A stretch of DNA of 64,000 nucleotides from Orychophragmus violaceus (GCA_030180135.1 CM058233.1:55076500-55140499); one strand, 5' to 3'. Positions 33,605 to 46,000 are shown, numbered from the stretch's first letter. Program-made: numbers and translations. Notes: a model not told the origin generated them from the letters alone.

Positions 33605-34431
33605 GGGTCGATTTTCCGGTCGAGTCATATTTGGATTGATCACACCTCTTTTTTAATTGTGTTGATGGGTTGACTGATGCGATTATGGGATCTACAGAAA
33701 TTACCATCTCGAACAACTATTTCACTTACCACAACGAGGTTAGTTTCATTGCTCATTCTACGTTACAATACGAAACTGGATGTGCTTAAAATGAAAACTT
33801 TGTGAATAATTAAACTTTTTAAGTGGGTTAGAGCCAAAATTCATATCAAATTAATAATTATAGTGGACTAAATTGCGTAGGTTTCACTAAATTGGTCTTT
33901 AGCCTAATCATACAAAGACAATCAGCTATGGTATCCATTTTCTTATCAACATTCATAAGCTAAGATGAATTTTCTTGATGGAAATGCAGGTTATGTCGAT
34001 GGGTCATAGTGATTCATATACAAGAGACAAGATGATGCAAGTGCAATAGCATACAACCATTTTGAAGAGGGGCTTATACAGAGAATGCCAAGGTTCTTAC
34101 TCCATTTCCTTTTCATTCTTTTTTACCCTCTGATTGTTTTGCATCAGAAAATCAGGAGTGCTGATTATTCTGCTGTTATTTCAGGTGTAGGCGCGGCTAT
34201 TTCCACGTTGTAAACAACGATTACACTCATTGGGTAATGTATGAAATTGGTAGAAGTGCTAACCCTACCATAAACACCCAAGGCAATTGGTTCCTAGCCC
34301 CAGAAAACCCTTTTGCCAAAGAGGTATACATTTTGATCTTGTCTAAAAGACACACCTTTGTTTGAAGTAGGACATATCTGAATTGTTATATTGGTTGGAC
34401 AGGTGACAAAAAGGGTTGGTTCATGGCAAGA
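33605..34431 (+). pseudogene. Pectate lyase gene remnant, 5' segment
   Basis: Plant pectate lyases (PL1 family) are secreted enzymes that cleave de-esterified homogalacturonan in cell walls. Exons with good borders: to 33,738 (SSHIWIDHTSF, DGLTDAIMGSTEITISNNYF); 33,990-34,092 (MGHSDSYTRDKMMQV, FEEGLIQRMPR); 34,185-34,323 (RGYFHVVNNDYTHWVMYEIG, NPTINTQGNWFLAPENPFAK); and 34,403-34,431 (VTKRVGSWQ). A 1-base frameshift near 33,655 and a 2-base loss near 34,050 break the frame. Earlier exons, including the signal peptide, are missing. Ty3-2 cuts the last exon at CAAGA. Confidence 0.88.
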
Positions 34432-34740
34432 TGATGCAGCGTATCTTTGAAATCTCTATATACAAGATTCTGCATATCTTCTTTTAATTGTTTTTGGGTT
34501 TATCTCTTTTTGGTGTTAATTTTAATCGTCAGATGAAGATATTCTTTAGGTTTTATGTTGCTATTTAATAGCCTTCTATTTGTACGTTTAGATCACGTTG
34601 TATTGAATTTAATCAGAAAGCTTTCACAAGCAATCTCAATTCTCTCGATTTCAACCTTCATCTTGAACTTGATCTCTTGTGAATTCTTCTACAGCTCACT
34701 CTTAGTGATTTGCAGCTTCTCTTTTGCTTACGCTACGCTA
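34432..34740 (+). repeat. Ty3-2 5' LTR
   Basis: 309 bp. Shared landmarks with the 3' LTR include TTGCTATTTAATAGCCTTCT and TTCTTCTACAGCTCACTCTT. Confidence 0.92.
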
Positions 34741-34744
34741 GTTT

Positions 34745-34756
34745 TGGTATCAGAGC
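34745..34756 (+). promoter_or_regulatory. Ty3-2 primer-binding site
   Basis: TGGTATCAGAGC four bases after the 5' LTR, complementary to the 3' end of initiator methionine tRNA. Confidence 0.88.
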
Positions 34757-34867
34757 CTCATCGTTCTTGCCGAAATTTTTTTTTCCGTCTCACAGGTGAT
34801 TTTTTACCCTTGCCGCCAAGACGTGCACCACAAAACAATCAGCCTCGAAGAAACTAGGAACCATTGA

Positions 34868-37800
34868 ATGAATGGCTGAACTAAGATTGACACTCCTAGC
34901 TATGCAAGAGAATATCCAGGCTACGATTCATGACTCTATCCAAGAGTTAGCCGACAATGTTCTTCGTCAATAAGGACAGCGCCATGAATCAGATGAAGGA
35001 GAGACCGTTGACGATGAAAACCCTTCAGGTGTTGTCAGATGGGTGATGACCGTTCTCGCGAGAGGGATAATCACCGATGGGAGGCTGGTTTTAAGTTGGA
35101 CATTCACGAATTCCATGGGGGAATTAGAGGAGAGGAGTTACTCGATTGGATTGTACCAACTGGTGAATTGCTGGACTTCAAACAGGTTCCGGAGGACAAA
35201 CGAGTGGATTTAGTGGCGAATAAGTTTCGTGGCAAGGCTGCTTCCTGGTGGTTACAGTTGACATCAACTCGATCATGTCTAGGGAAGGCAAAGGTCATGA
35301 CATGGGAAAAGCTCCAGAAACTAATGAAGAATGGTTTTCTGATATATAAATTTGACCGGACGATGTTTACTAAACCTTCGACAAGAAACTCGATTCGTGG
35401 ATGAGTACGCAGAGGAATGCTCTCTTCTATTAACGTGTAACAAAATCTTCGATAGTTAGGTGCAACTAGTATCACATTTATTGGGGGATTGTGTCCACAA
35501 TTACAGACCGCAAGGGCTCAATTTGAGGGATGTGGCGTTTGAACAACAGTTCAAACAACCCACCTCTGCTTGGGGTACGGCGCGTAATTGTGCAACAGCA
35601 CAGTCGGTGGCAGAGACGTCCCAAGCTCAATCCGCGAGCAAGAGTCGACGGATAACTCGACGACAGCTCGATCAGCAACAACGAATGTGTGAGCAGCACC
35701 TTTATCGCTCTTCGCGTCCTAATGTGTTGAGATGTTTTGCTTGTGGTGAGGATGGACATATTCAAACAGCTTTCCCGAAGAAAACTCGGCATGGGTTATT
35801 GATGGATGATGTTAATGGGACTCCAATGAGTTGTTTGTGTTGGAATTGTGTCCAGTAATCTCGGTACTGTCTCTAGAAAGTAAGAGTATGTCAATGATCA
35901 GACATAAGTCATATAATACTGGGGGTCATGATGGCTTGCTAGAGTCCGCTCATGATCTATAAGTCTTGGACTTATTGCCTTTATTATATGATCCCATATG
36001 GGTCACACGCCTAAGCTAACGGGAAAATACGAAGGAACGGTTTAGCAGAGGTACGGTAAAAGTGCTAGGCATTTACGGTACTTGGAGAGACTAAAGGGCC
36101 TGATTAAATCCAAGGGATTTAATCAGAACTGAGAATTGGGCCCAAAAGCCCATGAGAACTAAAGGGAGTTTTAATGAATAAAACTTGACCTAAAAGCTCT
36201 CTTATTCTTCAGCCTTTTGCGCCACCTTTCCTCTCTCTCTGCGCCTCCTCTCTGTCTGGTCTAGCAGCCAATTCCCGAGGATGAGTTACCGGAAGAACAT
36301 TACCATGGTGATCAAGGATCGATGCTGATGTTGCGTGATGTGTGTTTGACACCGGTGATCAGCGAGGAACCATGGCTTCGGACCAATATTTTTCAGTCCA
36401 CCTGCACTATAAAAGATAAAGTGTGCACTTTCTTGATTGATTCGGGGAGCTCTCACAATGTTATTGCAGAAGTAGTTGTACGCAAGCTGGGTTTGAAATG
36501 TGAATTCATCCCACGCCTTATAAGCTGTCGTGGCTAAAGGAGGGAGTGGACATTCAAATTTCTCAGCACTGTTTGGTTTCACTCTCAATTGGGGAACACT
36601 ACAAGGAGAAGATGTACTGTGACATAACATTGATGGACGTCGGTCATCTATTGCTTGGTCGCCTGTGGTAATATGATCATAGTGTGATGCACGATGGTCG
36701 GAACCATACACACAGTTTCGTGTTTGACAACCAGAAAATCATCATGTTTCCGTCAAAGGTGGTTCCTGCACCGCCTCTGCTTGCGACCGCAGTGAACAAT
36801 TACAAGCCAGTGTTGTTCTGCTCTCGCGCTGAATTCGAGTCTAAGTTACGCCAGGAAGGTTGTTTGTGGGCTCTTGTCTCTTTGGCGAGTTCATTACATC
36901 AGGCTGAGGCAAAACACCCGAGTTTCTCCGACTTATTGACAGGTTTTTCTGTTGTATTTCCGCAGGCGTTACCCACGGAGCTTCTGCCATTGCGGGACAT
37001 CCAACATCACATTGAATTGGTTTTAGGGGCATCTCTCCCTAATCGACCGCACAACCGCATGAGTCTACAAGAACATGAGGAGCTCCGGCGCCAGGTAGAG
37101 GAGTTGCTAGCTCGTGGTCATATACATGAGAGTTTGAGTCCGTGTGCAGTACCTGCACTTCTTATCCCAAAGAAGGACGATTCGTGGCGTATATGCGTGG
37201 ATAGCAGATCTATCAACAAGATCACGATTCTGTATCGCTTTCCAATTCCTCGCCTAGACGACCTGTTGGATCAGATTGGGAAGGCTGTGATATTTTACTA
37301 AACTTGACCTCAAAAGTGGTTATCACCAAATTCAAATCAGACCTGGAGATGAGTGGAAGACAACGTTCAAGATGCGCGAAGGATTGTTTGAATGGTTGGT
37401 AATGCCTTTTGATTGTCGAATGCTCCCAGCACTTTTATGAGAGTCATGAATCATGCATTACAACCTTACATTGGGAAGTTCGTGGTCGTGTATTTCGATG
37501 ATATCCTCATCTTCAGTCCGGATCCAAACGAACATGTCAATCACCTACGGTGTGTTTTGGAGGTTCTGTGCAAGGAGAAATTGTTTGTCGCTCGGCATAA
37601 ATGTGAGTTTGGAGTTGACAAAGTTTTGTTTCTTGGTTATGTTGTTTCTGACCAGAGACTGTCCATGGACCTTGGCAAAGTGGAAGCCATCCGTTCGTGG
37701 CCAACACCAAAGATTGTCTCAGAGGCAAGGAACTTTTTCAGAGTGAATCATCCTATACACAACCATGATGCCCTCAAACATCTGGATAGTCAGGCCAAAG

Positions 37801-39180
37801 TGTCTGCACGACACGCTACTTGGGTGGCTTATCTGAAACAGTTCACATTTACGATACGTCATCAATTGGGAAGACTGGATAAAGTGGCTGACGTGTTGAG
37901 TCGTAGGCACGACCTGGTAACGACTATGCACACGGTGGCTCCTGGTTTTTCTGCGTTCGCTGAGTTGTATGTCTCAGACCCTTACTTTGGGACGGTCTTC
38001 CGTGAAGTGCAACAGGGTTTGCGGACAGATTTCGTACTTCACGAGGTGTTCCTTTTTAAGGAAAATCGGATATGTGTACCTGATTGTAGCCTCCGCCTCC
38101 GTATTATTCAGGAACTCCACGCAGAAGGGCATGTGGGACGCGACCGTACTCTGCAATTGGTCAAGACATTGTATTTCTGGCCTTCGGTTCGTCGCGATGT
38201 GGAGCGTTTTGTTGAGCGATGCCGTTCTTGCCAACTTGCTAAGGGTCATGCTTCTAATGCAGGTTTGTATCTGCCATTACCAATTCTCACTCAACCGTGG
38301 ACAGACGTTAGCATGGACTTTGTTTTGGGGTTACCTCGTACACAACGTGGCAACGACTCCATCTTCGTTGTGGTTGATCGGTTCTCCAAAATGGCACACT
38401 TTATACCCTATAAGCGTAATACATATGCAGTAAAGGTTGCTCGACTGTTCTTCCAGGAGGTATACCGACTTCACGGTCTTCCTACTTCCATCGTTTCCGA
38501 TCGTGATACTCGGTTCTTGAGCCATTTTTGGCATTCGGTTTGGCATTTGTTGGGATGAGTCTGGATATGAGTACCACCTATCACCCCCCAAACTGATGGG
38601 CAAAAGGAGGTGACGAATCGAGCTCTTGGAAACATGCTTCAAAGTCTTGTGGGCGATAACATACGATCATGGGAATCGAAATTGCCTCAAGCAGAGTTCG
38701 CACATAATCATGCTAACAATCGGAGTCTTGGATTCTTCCCATTTCAGGTTGTTTATGGGATCATTCCGCGCGGTCCATTAGATTTAACAACCCTGTCTGA
38801 TCGATCTCATGCTCACGGTTCAGCAAGTGACTTTGTGGAAGCATTGCGGGAGACACATACAGCAGCTCGTACACACTTGGAAGCAGCAGTGGAAAAGTAT
38901 AAGTCGAGTGCAGATAAACGTCGTCGCGAGTACTATTTGAGGTTGGTGATCTCGTCTGGGTGGTCCTTACAAAAGACAAAATGCCTTTGCCCGTGTACAA
39001 TAAGCTACGCTCTCGAAAGATTGGCCCGGTCAAGGTTCTTGAACGCATTAACGCCAACGCATACCGACTAGAGTTACCATCTCATCTTAAGACAGCTAAT
39101 GTCTTTAACGTCAAGCATTTGAGTCCTTATGTCGGCGACAATAACGATCCAGATTTGGGGTCGAATCTTCTCTTACCCCG
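34868..39180 (+). pseudogene. Ty3-2 gag-pol remnant
   Basis: Gag (about 35,039-35,404) has LDIHEFHGGIRGEELLDWI and VPEDKRVDLVANKFRGKAA. The zinc knuckle CFACGEDGHIQTAFP has lost its final Cys (35,740-35,790). Protease FLIDSGSSHNVIAE is near 36,430. RT follows with PCAVPALLIPKKDDSWRICV (36,684-37,301), DLKSGYHQIQIRPGDEWKTT after a stop, and VVYFDDILIFS (37,413 onward). After EARNFF the text jumps to an RNase H tail (VSARHATWVAYLKQF), so the RT connection and most of RNase H are deleted. Integrase has the HVGRDRTLQLVKTLYFWP and CRSCQLAKG zinc region, core VVVDRFSKMAHF, and later SLGFFPFQVVYG and FNVKHLSPY. Several frameshifts (37,300; 37,415; 38,560; 38,945) make it inactive. Confidence 0.88.
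35838..36268 (+). repeat. Truncated LTR of a Copia-1-related family inside Ty3-2
   Basis: Begins TGTTGGAATTGTGTCCAG and follows the Copia-1 LTR almost base for base for about 170 bp, then with substitutions to the AGTGCTAGGCATTTA block. It diverges after about 36,090. Later shared words (CTCTCTCTCTGCGCC, GGTCTAGCAGC) show a related but distinct LTR. It lacks the proper 3' terminus and a matching TSD, and the Ty3-2 protease frame resumes at about 36,275. A solo LTR that later lost its end is the simplest reading. Confidence 0.75.
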
Positions 39181-39186
39181 GGGACC

Positions 39187-39494
39187 TGATGTAGCGTATC
39201 TTTGGAATCTCTATATAAAGATTCTGCATATCTTCTTTTAATTGTTTTTGGATTAATCTCTTTTTGTTGTTAATCTTAACCATCGGATAAAGATATTCTT
39301 TACGTTTGGTGTTGCTATTTAATAGCCTTCTCTTTGTACGTTTAGATCAGGTTTTATGGAATTTAATCAGAAAGCTTTTACAAGCTATCTCAATTCTCTC
39401 GATTTTAAGCTTCATCTCGAACTTGATCTCTTGCGAATTCTTCTACAGCTCACTCTTACTGATCCGCAGCTTCTCATTCGCTTACGGTACGCCA
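39187..39494 (+). repeat. Ty3-2 3' LTR
   Basis: 308 bp, collinear with 34,432-34,740. Preceded by a short purine tract (GGGGACC). Confidence 0.92.
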
Positions 39495-39692
39495 CAAGGA
39501 GAATGGAAGCAATGGAATTGGAGATCGCAGGGAGACCTATTGCTCAACGGTGCCTACTTCACTAAATCTGGAACAGCTGCTCCTGCAAGCTATGCTAGAG
39601 CCTCTAGTTTAGGAGCTAAACCATCTTATGTTGTAAGTATGCTTACCTACAGCTCGGGCGCCCTTAAATGCAGGATCGGTATGCGGTGTTAG
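39495..39692 (+). pseudogene. Pectate lyase gene remnant, 3' end after Ty3-2
   Basis: Continues the exon cut at 34,431: GEWKQWNWRSQGDLLLNGAY, KSGTAAPASYARASSLGAK, and the family's C-terminus GALKCRIGMRC followed by TAG (39,690-39,692). The second target copy CAAGG (39,495-39,499) supplies the Gln-Gly codons. It faces TMKL1 tail to tail, 380 bp away. From memory, Arabidopsis has a pectate lyase (At3g24670) next to TMKL1, so this is probably its orthologue, killed here. Confidence 0.88.
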
Positions 39693-40071
39693 CTAATTGT
39701 ATAACCCTCAAAACCAAGACCGAAGAAGATAACTGAATAGCGAAGGGAAACAAAAAAGAAAAACAACTTGTTTTTTACATTTTCATTGTCCTTTTTTTTT
39801 TTTTTCTTTCTTTTACCATGTTAGACACCTATCCGCTTCTACTCGTCAACCTGGGCCAACTTTCGTGCGCCACAGTGTTTGTTCGAGTCCAAATTGTAGC
39901 ACAGTGCGTTCTTCTTCTTCTTCTTCCTCAATCATTGTATCATATATTCTTGTATCAATGTAATGCACCATTCTCGTTGACAAATATAGATAGATAGGTC
40001 ACAATAAAATCAGTGGTAGGAAACAAATGCATACAGCCAACTAAAATGAGGAGATTACAAAAAAGCTCGAC
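39693..40071. other. Convergent 3' region between the pectate lyase remnant and TMKL1
   Basis: Presumably the 3' UTRs of both genes. Contains a long T run (about 39,791-39,805) and a (TTC)n microsatellite at 39,906-39,925. No other gene. Confidence 0.6.
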
Positions 40072-42142
40072 TCAGAATGGAGTCTCGACGTCGCTCCTTG
40101 TTTCTGTCGGGCTGTACAACGCTGATCTATTCCTCGGCCTGTTCTCCTCGAGCTGCTTAACAACTTCTTCCATGGTGGGTCTAACTGTTGTAACAGGAGC
40201 ACAGCATCCCATTGCTAGCTTCAACGCATGAACCAAACCTTCTTCCATTGGGCTTCTAATTCCTTTCATTGCCTCCAAGTCGAAAACTTCCATTGTCCTC
40301 TCTTCCAACACCGCAGCCTTAACCAAAGAAGGAAGATCCACATACTCACTACTGTTTCTTCCAGGCTTCTTCCCCATTAATATCTCCAAGAGAAGGATCC
40401 CAAAGGCATAAACATCGCTTCTTGGATTGCATTTGTTCATCTTGTGGACTTCAGGTGCTTTGTAGCCATCGGATTTCGCCTGTGAGACGATCTCATCGGC
40501 TACTGCCTGTACCATTATCTTATCAAGCCCGAACTCAGTGAGCCTAGCAAAGAAAAATTCGTCCACGAGCACGTTCTTTGATCTAATATTTCCATGGATG
40601 ATAGGAACTTCTTGTCCGGTATGAAGATAAGCAAGTCCTCTAGCTATTCCAAGTGCAATCTTGTGTCTCCTGGCCCAATTCAGAGCAGGTTTACTCTCTG
40701 CATATCATTCAAATAACTACATTCATTCAAGTAACAAGGAGTTATAGCAAGTACGATCAAGATGAATGACTAAAGCAAATACCGTGCAACATATCATGTA
40801 AGCTTATGTTGGGAATGTAGTCATAGATGAGAAGCTTTTCTCCTCTCTTTCCCTGATAGAAAGCTCTCAATGGAACCAAATTCTCGTGCCGAATGCGCCC
40901 CAATTGCTTTATAACAGGCAAACAAGAGTTTCTATCCTTGCAAGTACCTTCTCTCAATAGCCTCAATGCAATATTTCCTCCATCACTAAGCTTTGCCTTA
41001 TAGACTGTACCATAGCTCGTCTTCTCCATAACTTGCCCCGTTGCATTCAAAACTTCTTCCAGCGTCAGATGCTCACCACCTTGGAAAACAACCAACTTCC
41101 CTTCACCGATTTCATCTTCTTCATCACCTTCTTCCAAATCATCTTCACTCTCTATACTATTCTTTCTTTTTTTGTTCTGCAAATACCCTATTAACAGCGA
41201 GGCCACAACAACTGCCCCTGACATCAAACCAATCACCAGACCAGCAACAGCACCAGGACTCAACCTAGACGAGCCTAGACAGGGTTTCAAAGGCAGGCCA
41301 CAAAGGCTGGGACTGTTCCCTTGGAAAGATTCTGCTCCAAACTTGGATTCACCAAAATTTGGCAACATCCCACTAAAGTTATTGTGAGAAAGATTGAGAC
41401 TTTCTAGTTGTAATACAGCTAAACCATCAGGAACAACACCATCAAAGACATTACTTGAAAGATCAAGTGATTTCAGACCTTTAAACCGGGTTATATACTC
41501 AGGGAACTCACCTGAGAACTTATTACCACCCAAATCAAGAACATGGACATTACTGCAAGTTGAATTGGGTAAGGCAGGCTCAGGCAAGACCCCATACAGT
41601 GAATTGCCATGAATTTTCAGGGAGACAAGCTTATCACAAAGGTTCCAGATCGATGGAGGCAAGACCCCAGTCAGGGCATTGCCGCTCAAATCAACTTCAG
41701 AGAGGGAAGAAGTGTAACCAAGCTCGAGAGGGATTGACCCACTTAAGACATTGATGTTGAGGAACACACTTTGAAGCATAGAGAACTCACCAAGCTCCCT
41801 AGGGAGTGACCCAGTGAGATTAGCAGAAGGGAGCTGTAGAGAGAGAAGGTGGAGAGAGGAGTCGTTGAATAGAGAAATGTTGGCCCATTGTGGTGAAGAG
41901 AGGTCGGTACACTGAAGAGGAGACCCATCTGAAAATACCCATTTTACCCCTCTCCATTGACAAACTGGAACAGATGAGTTCCAAGAAGATAAGAGTAAGC
42001 TCTCGCTGTTTCCTTGCAGTGAAGATTTGATCTTTCCCACAAGAAGCTTCACATCAGAAGAGCCAGAGACAGATGTTCCACAATGACAGTGGAGAATTAG
42101 CTCAAAGAGGAAGAAAACGTGAAGAATTCTCCATGAATCCAT
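40072..42142 (-). CDS. TMKL1: TMKL1-like leucine-rich-repeat receptor-like pseudokinase
   Basis: Two exons, 42,142-40,783 and 40,697-40,072 (1,360 + 626 nt), with an 85-bp GT-AG intron, encode 661 residues. Arabidopsis TMKL1 is about 670. The start MDSWRILHVFF was chosen because it gives a normal signal peptide; an in-frame ATG at 42,205 would add 21 residues. Then follow an LRR N-cap with CQWRGVKW, about six LRRs (roughly 95-270; SLQLPSANLTGSLPRELGEF), a transmembrane helix (about 298-321), an acidic juxtamembrane region (EDDLEEGDEEDEIGEG) and a kinase-like domain. Catalytic residues are lost: the ATP-binding Lys is Arg394 (IALRLL), HRD is HGN (488-490), and DFG is EFG (508-510). It is therefore a plasma-membrane pseudokinase, likely acting by protein interaction. 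No frame breaks are seen. Confidence 0.96.
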
Positions 42143-42253
42143 GCCCACTTCTCGAAGAGAGAAAAGAGGTAAGAGAAGGGAAAGGTGATGTAGCCTGTGA
42201 TTCAAATTGCTCTAAATCCTCGAACAAGTCAATTTTGATCATTACAAGACCAC

Positions 42254-42259
42254 TTTATA
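42254..42259 (-). promoter_or_regulatory. Possible TATA box of TMKL1
   Basis: TATAAA on the minus strand, about 110 bp upstream of the chosen ATG, a normal distance for a short plant 5' UTR. Seen by position only. Confidence 0.4.
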
Positions 42260-42625
42260 AGGCAACATGTTCCCCTGTATTAAAAAAAGAAAACTTTATC
42301 GAGGAAGAAAGATAAAAACATGAAGAATCTCTCATTAGATTAAGACAATTATTCGCGTCTTTATCGACAACTAGAACTGTTCCACTCCCACACTTGTCCT
42401 TTTCATTCCCACGCTTATCGTTTTGTAATCAACTTCACTTTCATAACATCAGATATTCGTCATCCATTCCACTTTTTTTTCTTTCTAAAATCTTGTTCTC
42501 ATTAAGTCATATGTTTTCAAGTCATGCCTTAGAAGTAGGTCTACGGCACTCTTGTAAAATTTAAACACTTGTTAAGTACAAATAGCAAACTCTTCTCTCC
42601 TAAACTCTCTAACTTTTCTCTACTT
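42260..42625 (-). other. Upstream (promoter) region of TMKL1
   Basis: The non-coding stretch left between the putative TATA box and the start of CACTA-3 repeats. No gene. The native promoter available to TMKL1 before transposon sequence is under 0.5 kb. Confidence 0.5.
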
Positions 42626-42654
42626 CACTAGCGGTGGAGGCAAAATACTGACTA

Positions 42655-42960
42655 GATATTTTCATCGTAAAATCGTCGTAAATTAACATCGATTTTACGA
42701 CGAATTAGGGATATAGAAGCATTCGTCGTAAAGTCGATGTTAATTTACGACAAATTAACATCCAATATATAAATTTCAATAAACATCGAATTTACATCGA
42801 ATCAACGTCTTAATTTGGTAGATAAACACGTTTTTAAATGGTGTAACCGTTTTTTAGGACGTTTTTAAACGTTGTAAGTTGATCACTCATTCGATGTAAT
42901 AGCGTTGTTAAAAAATTAGTTGTAAATTCGAAGTATTATTTTGGTTGTTAATCTGTTACT
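42655..42960. repeat. CACTA-3 left subterminal repeats
   Basis: Multiple copies of TCGTCGTAAA, CATCGATTTTACGACGAA and AACATCGAATTTAC words in both orientations ahead of the TNP2 remnant. Confidence 0.65.
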
Positions 42961-43087
42961 ATGTTCCAAAAATTTTCTATAAATACCCCTTCATAAAACG
43001 AAATAAACACAATCCAAACAACAACAAAACACCTCCTTAGAGAAAAAAACACAAATTTTTCATTTTCAAATGTCTATATACGATTTA

Positions 43088-46000
43088 TGAAGATGGATGT
43101 ATCAACATAAGGATGCTGAAGGAGTGGTCACGAAAGAGTTTCAAAACGGGGTGGAAATCTTCATGTATCAAGCAAGCCAAACATCAATAACCATGGAATG
43201 CGGTAAGATGTTCTGCCCCTGTCGGAAATACATGAATAGAAAGTTTATTCCTAGTGAAACGGCTTGACGTCATTTATTGAATAGAGGTTTTACACCGAAT
43301 TATTTTATTTGGCATCAACATGGAGAAGGCCATAATCCGCATAATGCAAGAAGTAGTAGTAGTAGCAGCAGCAATTTCCAGTATGAAAATGAATGGCTTG
43401 TTAATCATGATCAATTTGGCTATCACGAGAGCATGAGCATAATAGGATGCATGATATGATTACAGAAGCATTTCATGAAACAATAAGTAATGATCAGAAT
43501 GTTTTTGAGGAACCCAACATAGATGCCAAACGATTCTATGATATGCTAGACGCAGCAAATCAACCTCTCTATGATGGATGTACAGAAGGGTTGTCAAAAT
43601 TATCATTGGCAACTAGGATGATGAACATTAAAAATGATCATAACTTAGCTAAGGTTTGCATGGATGATTGGGCGAATCTTTTTAAAGAGTATTTACCAGA
43701 GGATAATTTGGCTGCTGAAAGTTATTATGAGATTCAGAGAATGCTTTCTAGCATTGGTTTATCTTCTGAGATAATTGATGTATGTGTTGATAATTGCATG
43801 CTTTTGGAAAGAAGATGATAAACTGCATGATAGTCGTTTTTGTGGGAAACCAAGGTATAAGCCGCAAGAAAGTGGACGGAACAAAGTACCGTACCAAAGG
43901 ATGTTTTACCTTCCTATAACGAAAAGGTTGCAACGTATATTTCAGTCTAAAAGAACAGATTCTTCGATGCAATGACATGCTGAGCATTCACAAATAGATG
44001 TGGCAATGACTCATCCTTCAGATGCAAAGGCGTGGAAGCAGTTAAGACAGTATATCCTGAGTTTGCTAGACAAGCTAGAAATGTACACCTTGATCTTTGC
44101 ACGGATGGATTTAGTCAATTTGGTATGTCTGCTAGGCAATACTCTTTGTGACCGATAATCTTGACACCTTACAATTTTCCCCCTAGTATGTGCATGCAAA
44201 GGGAATTTCTTTTCCTGAGTATTTTGGTCATATGTCCTAAGCATCCAAAGCGGTCACTCGATGTATTTCTCCAGCCCCTGATTCATGAGTTCAAACAATT
44301 GTGGTCCACCAGTGCTCGAACGTATCATTGTTCGAGGAAAATGAATTTTACGATGCGGGCGGTTCTTATGTGGACAATAAGTGACTTCCCCGCATACAAC
44401 ATGTTATCAGGTTGGACTACACATGGGAGGTTATCTTTTCCGTATTGCATGAACCGGACAAAAGCGTTTCAACTGAAGAACGGTAGGAAAACATCTTGGT
44501 TTGACTGTCACCGCTAGTTTCTACCTATCAACCATCCATACAGGAGAAATAAGAAATTGTTTAGGAGGAACAAAGTTGTTCGTGTTCTGCCGACGGTTTA
44601 TCTATCCGGAGTAGATACAGAGGACCAAATTGATCATTTTGGTGCACAAGGGACAGTGAGGCGCGGAGAAAATTGGCACACACCTGCTAATATGTCAGAC
44701 GGATATCGTGATCAACATAACTGGCATAAGAAAAGCATTTTCTGGGAACTTCCTTACTGGCAAGATCATTTGTTGAAACACAATCTGGAAGTGATGCATA
44801 TTAAAAAAAAACTTATTCGATAACATCATGAATACATTGTTGAATGTGCCAGGAAGAATTAAAGATACTGTAAAGTGAAGGTTAGACTTGCCAGAGATCT
44901 GTTCAAGAATTGAGTTACATATTCCAGGAAGTGGGGCTGCACCAATTCCTTTATTTTGGTTGTCTTCTGAAGCTAGGTCAGCATTGTTTCATTGGGTATC
45001 CGCGGATGTGTGCTTTCCAGATGGGTATGTTTCTAATCTTTCTAAACGTGTTGAGCCTGAAAAAAATTCACAGGGACAAAGAGTCATGACTGTCATATGT
45101 TTATGCAACGGCTACTCCCTTTCTCGTTTACCGAGCTCCTTCCAGAAGAAGTGAACGACGCAATTGCTGGTATGTATATTTTGAATAATTAAACTTATTA
45201 CTTGTATTCTAATAAGGGTTATTGTGAATGCAGGTATCAGAACTTTTTTCCGAGATCTCAGTACCCGCACTTTATTAGAAGATTTCATTGCACACCTAAA
45301 GGAAAATGTTCCAATCTACTATGAAATTTGGAGAAGATATTTCAGCCAGCCTTTTTTGATTTTGTGGAACATCTCCATATTCATCTCCCACATGAAGCAT
45401 AATTAGGCGGACCTATTCAATTTCGGTGGATGTATCCTTTCGAGCGATTCATGAAACATTTGAAGGAGAAAGCGAAGAATCTAGAATGGGTACCTGGGTC
45501 TATTGTGGCAGGAAGTCTAACTGAAGAAACCTCCCATTTCACATCATATTATTTTGCTTAAAAAGTCTGAACACATAAAAGAAGGCCGCAACAATATGAT
45601 GATGGTGGTGTTGTACGAACATATCATGTTGATGATGTTTCAGACATCTTCTCACCAATTGGCTGTCTAAGCGGTAAACTAAAAATATGTTGGTGGAGCA
45701 GCCCGAACGACAGTCATAGTGCCCACACATACATTTTTCTAAATTGGGATAAACTTCGCCCTCTTGAGAGGTAATGTTTTATGGTAATTATAAGTACGTA
45801 TTATTCTGGACAATTTGGTAATTATATTGATTATATTTTATGATATAGTTACACATATGTCTTATTTGATTCAGCTTATTTGAGTAGCATGTCCGAGAGG
45901 CGATAGATGGCGTTTCGGACATGGAGGTCAACAGGCGGAAAGATCAACATTTTGTGCCTTGGCTGCGAACTCAAGTATTGTTAGATTATACTTAATATAG

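Larger units (their letters stand above)
34432..39494 (+). mobile_element. Ty3-2: Ty3/gypsy LTR retrotransposon inside the pectate lyase exon
   Basis: LTRs 34,432-34,740 and 39,187-39,494 both start TGATG(C/T)AGCGTATC and end ACGC(T/C)A. The target duplication is CAAGA/CAAGG (34,427-34,431 and 39,495-39,499). A PBS TGGTATCAGAGC is at 34,745-34,756. Coding order is gag, protease, RT, integrase. The LTRs differ at roughly one site in ten, so the insertion is much older than Copia-1. The element has frameshifts, an RNase H deletion and an inserted copia-type LTR fragment. Confidence 0.92.
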
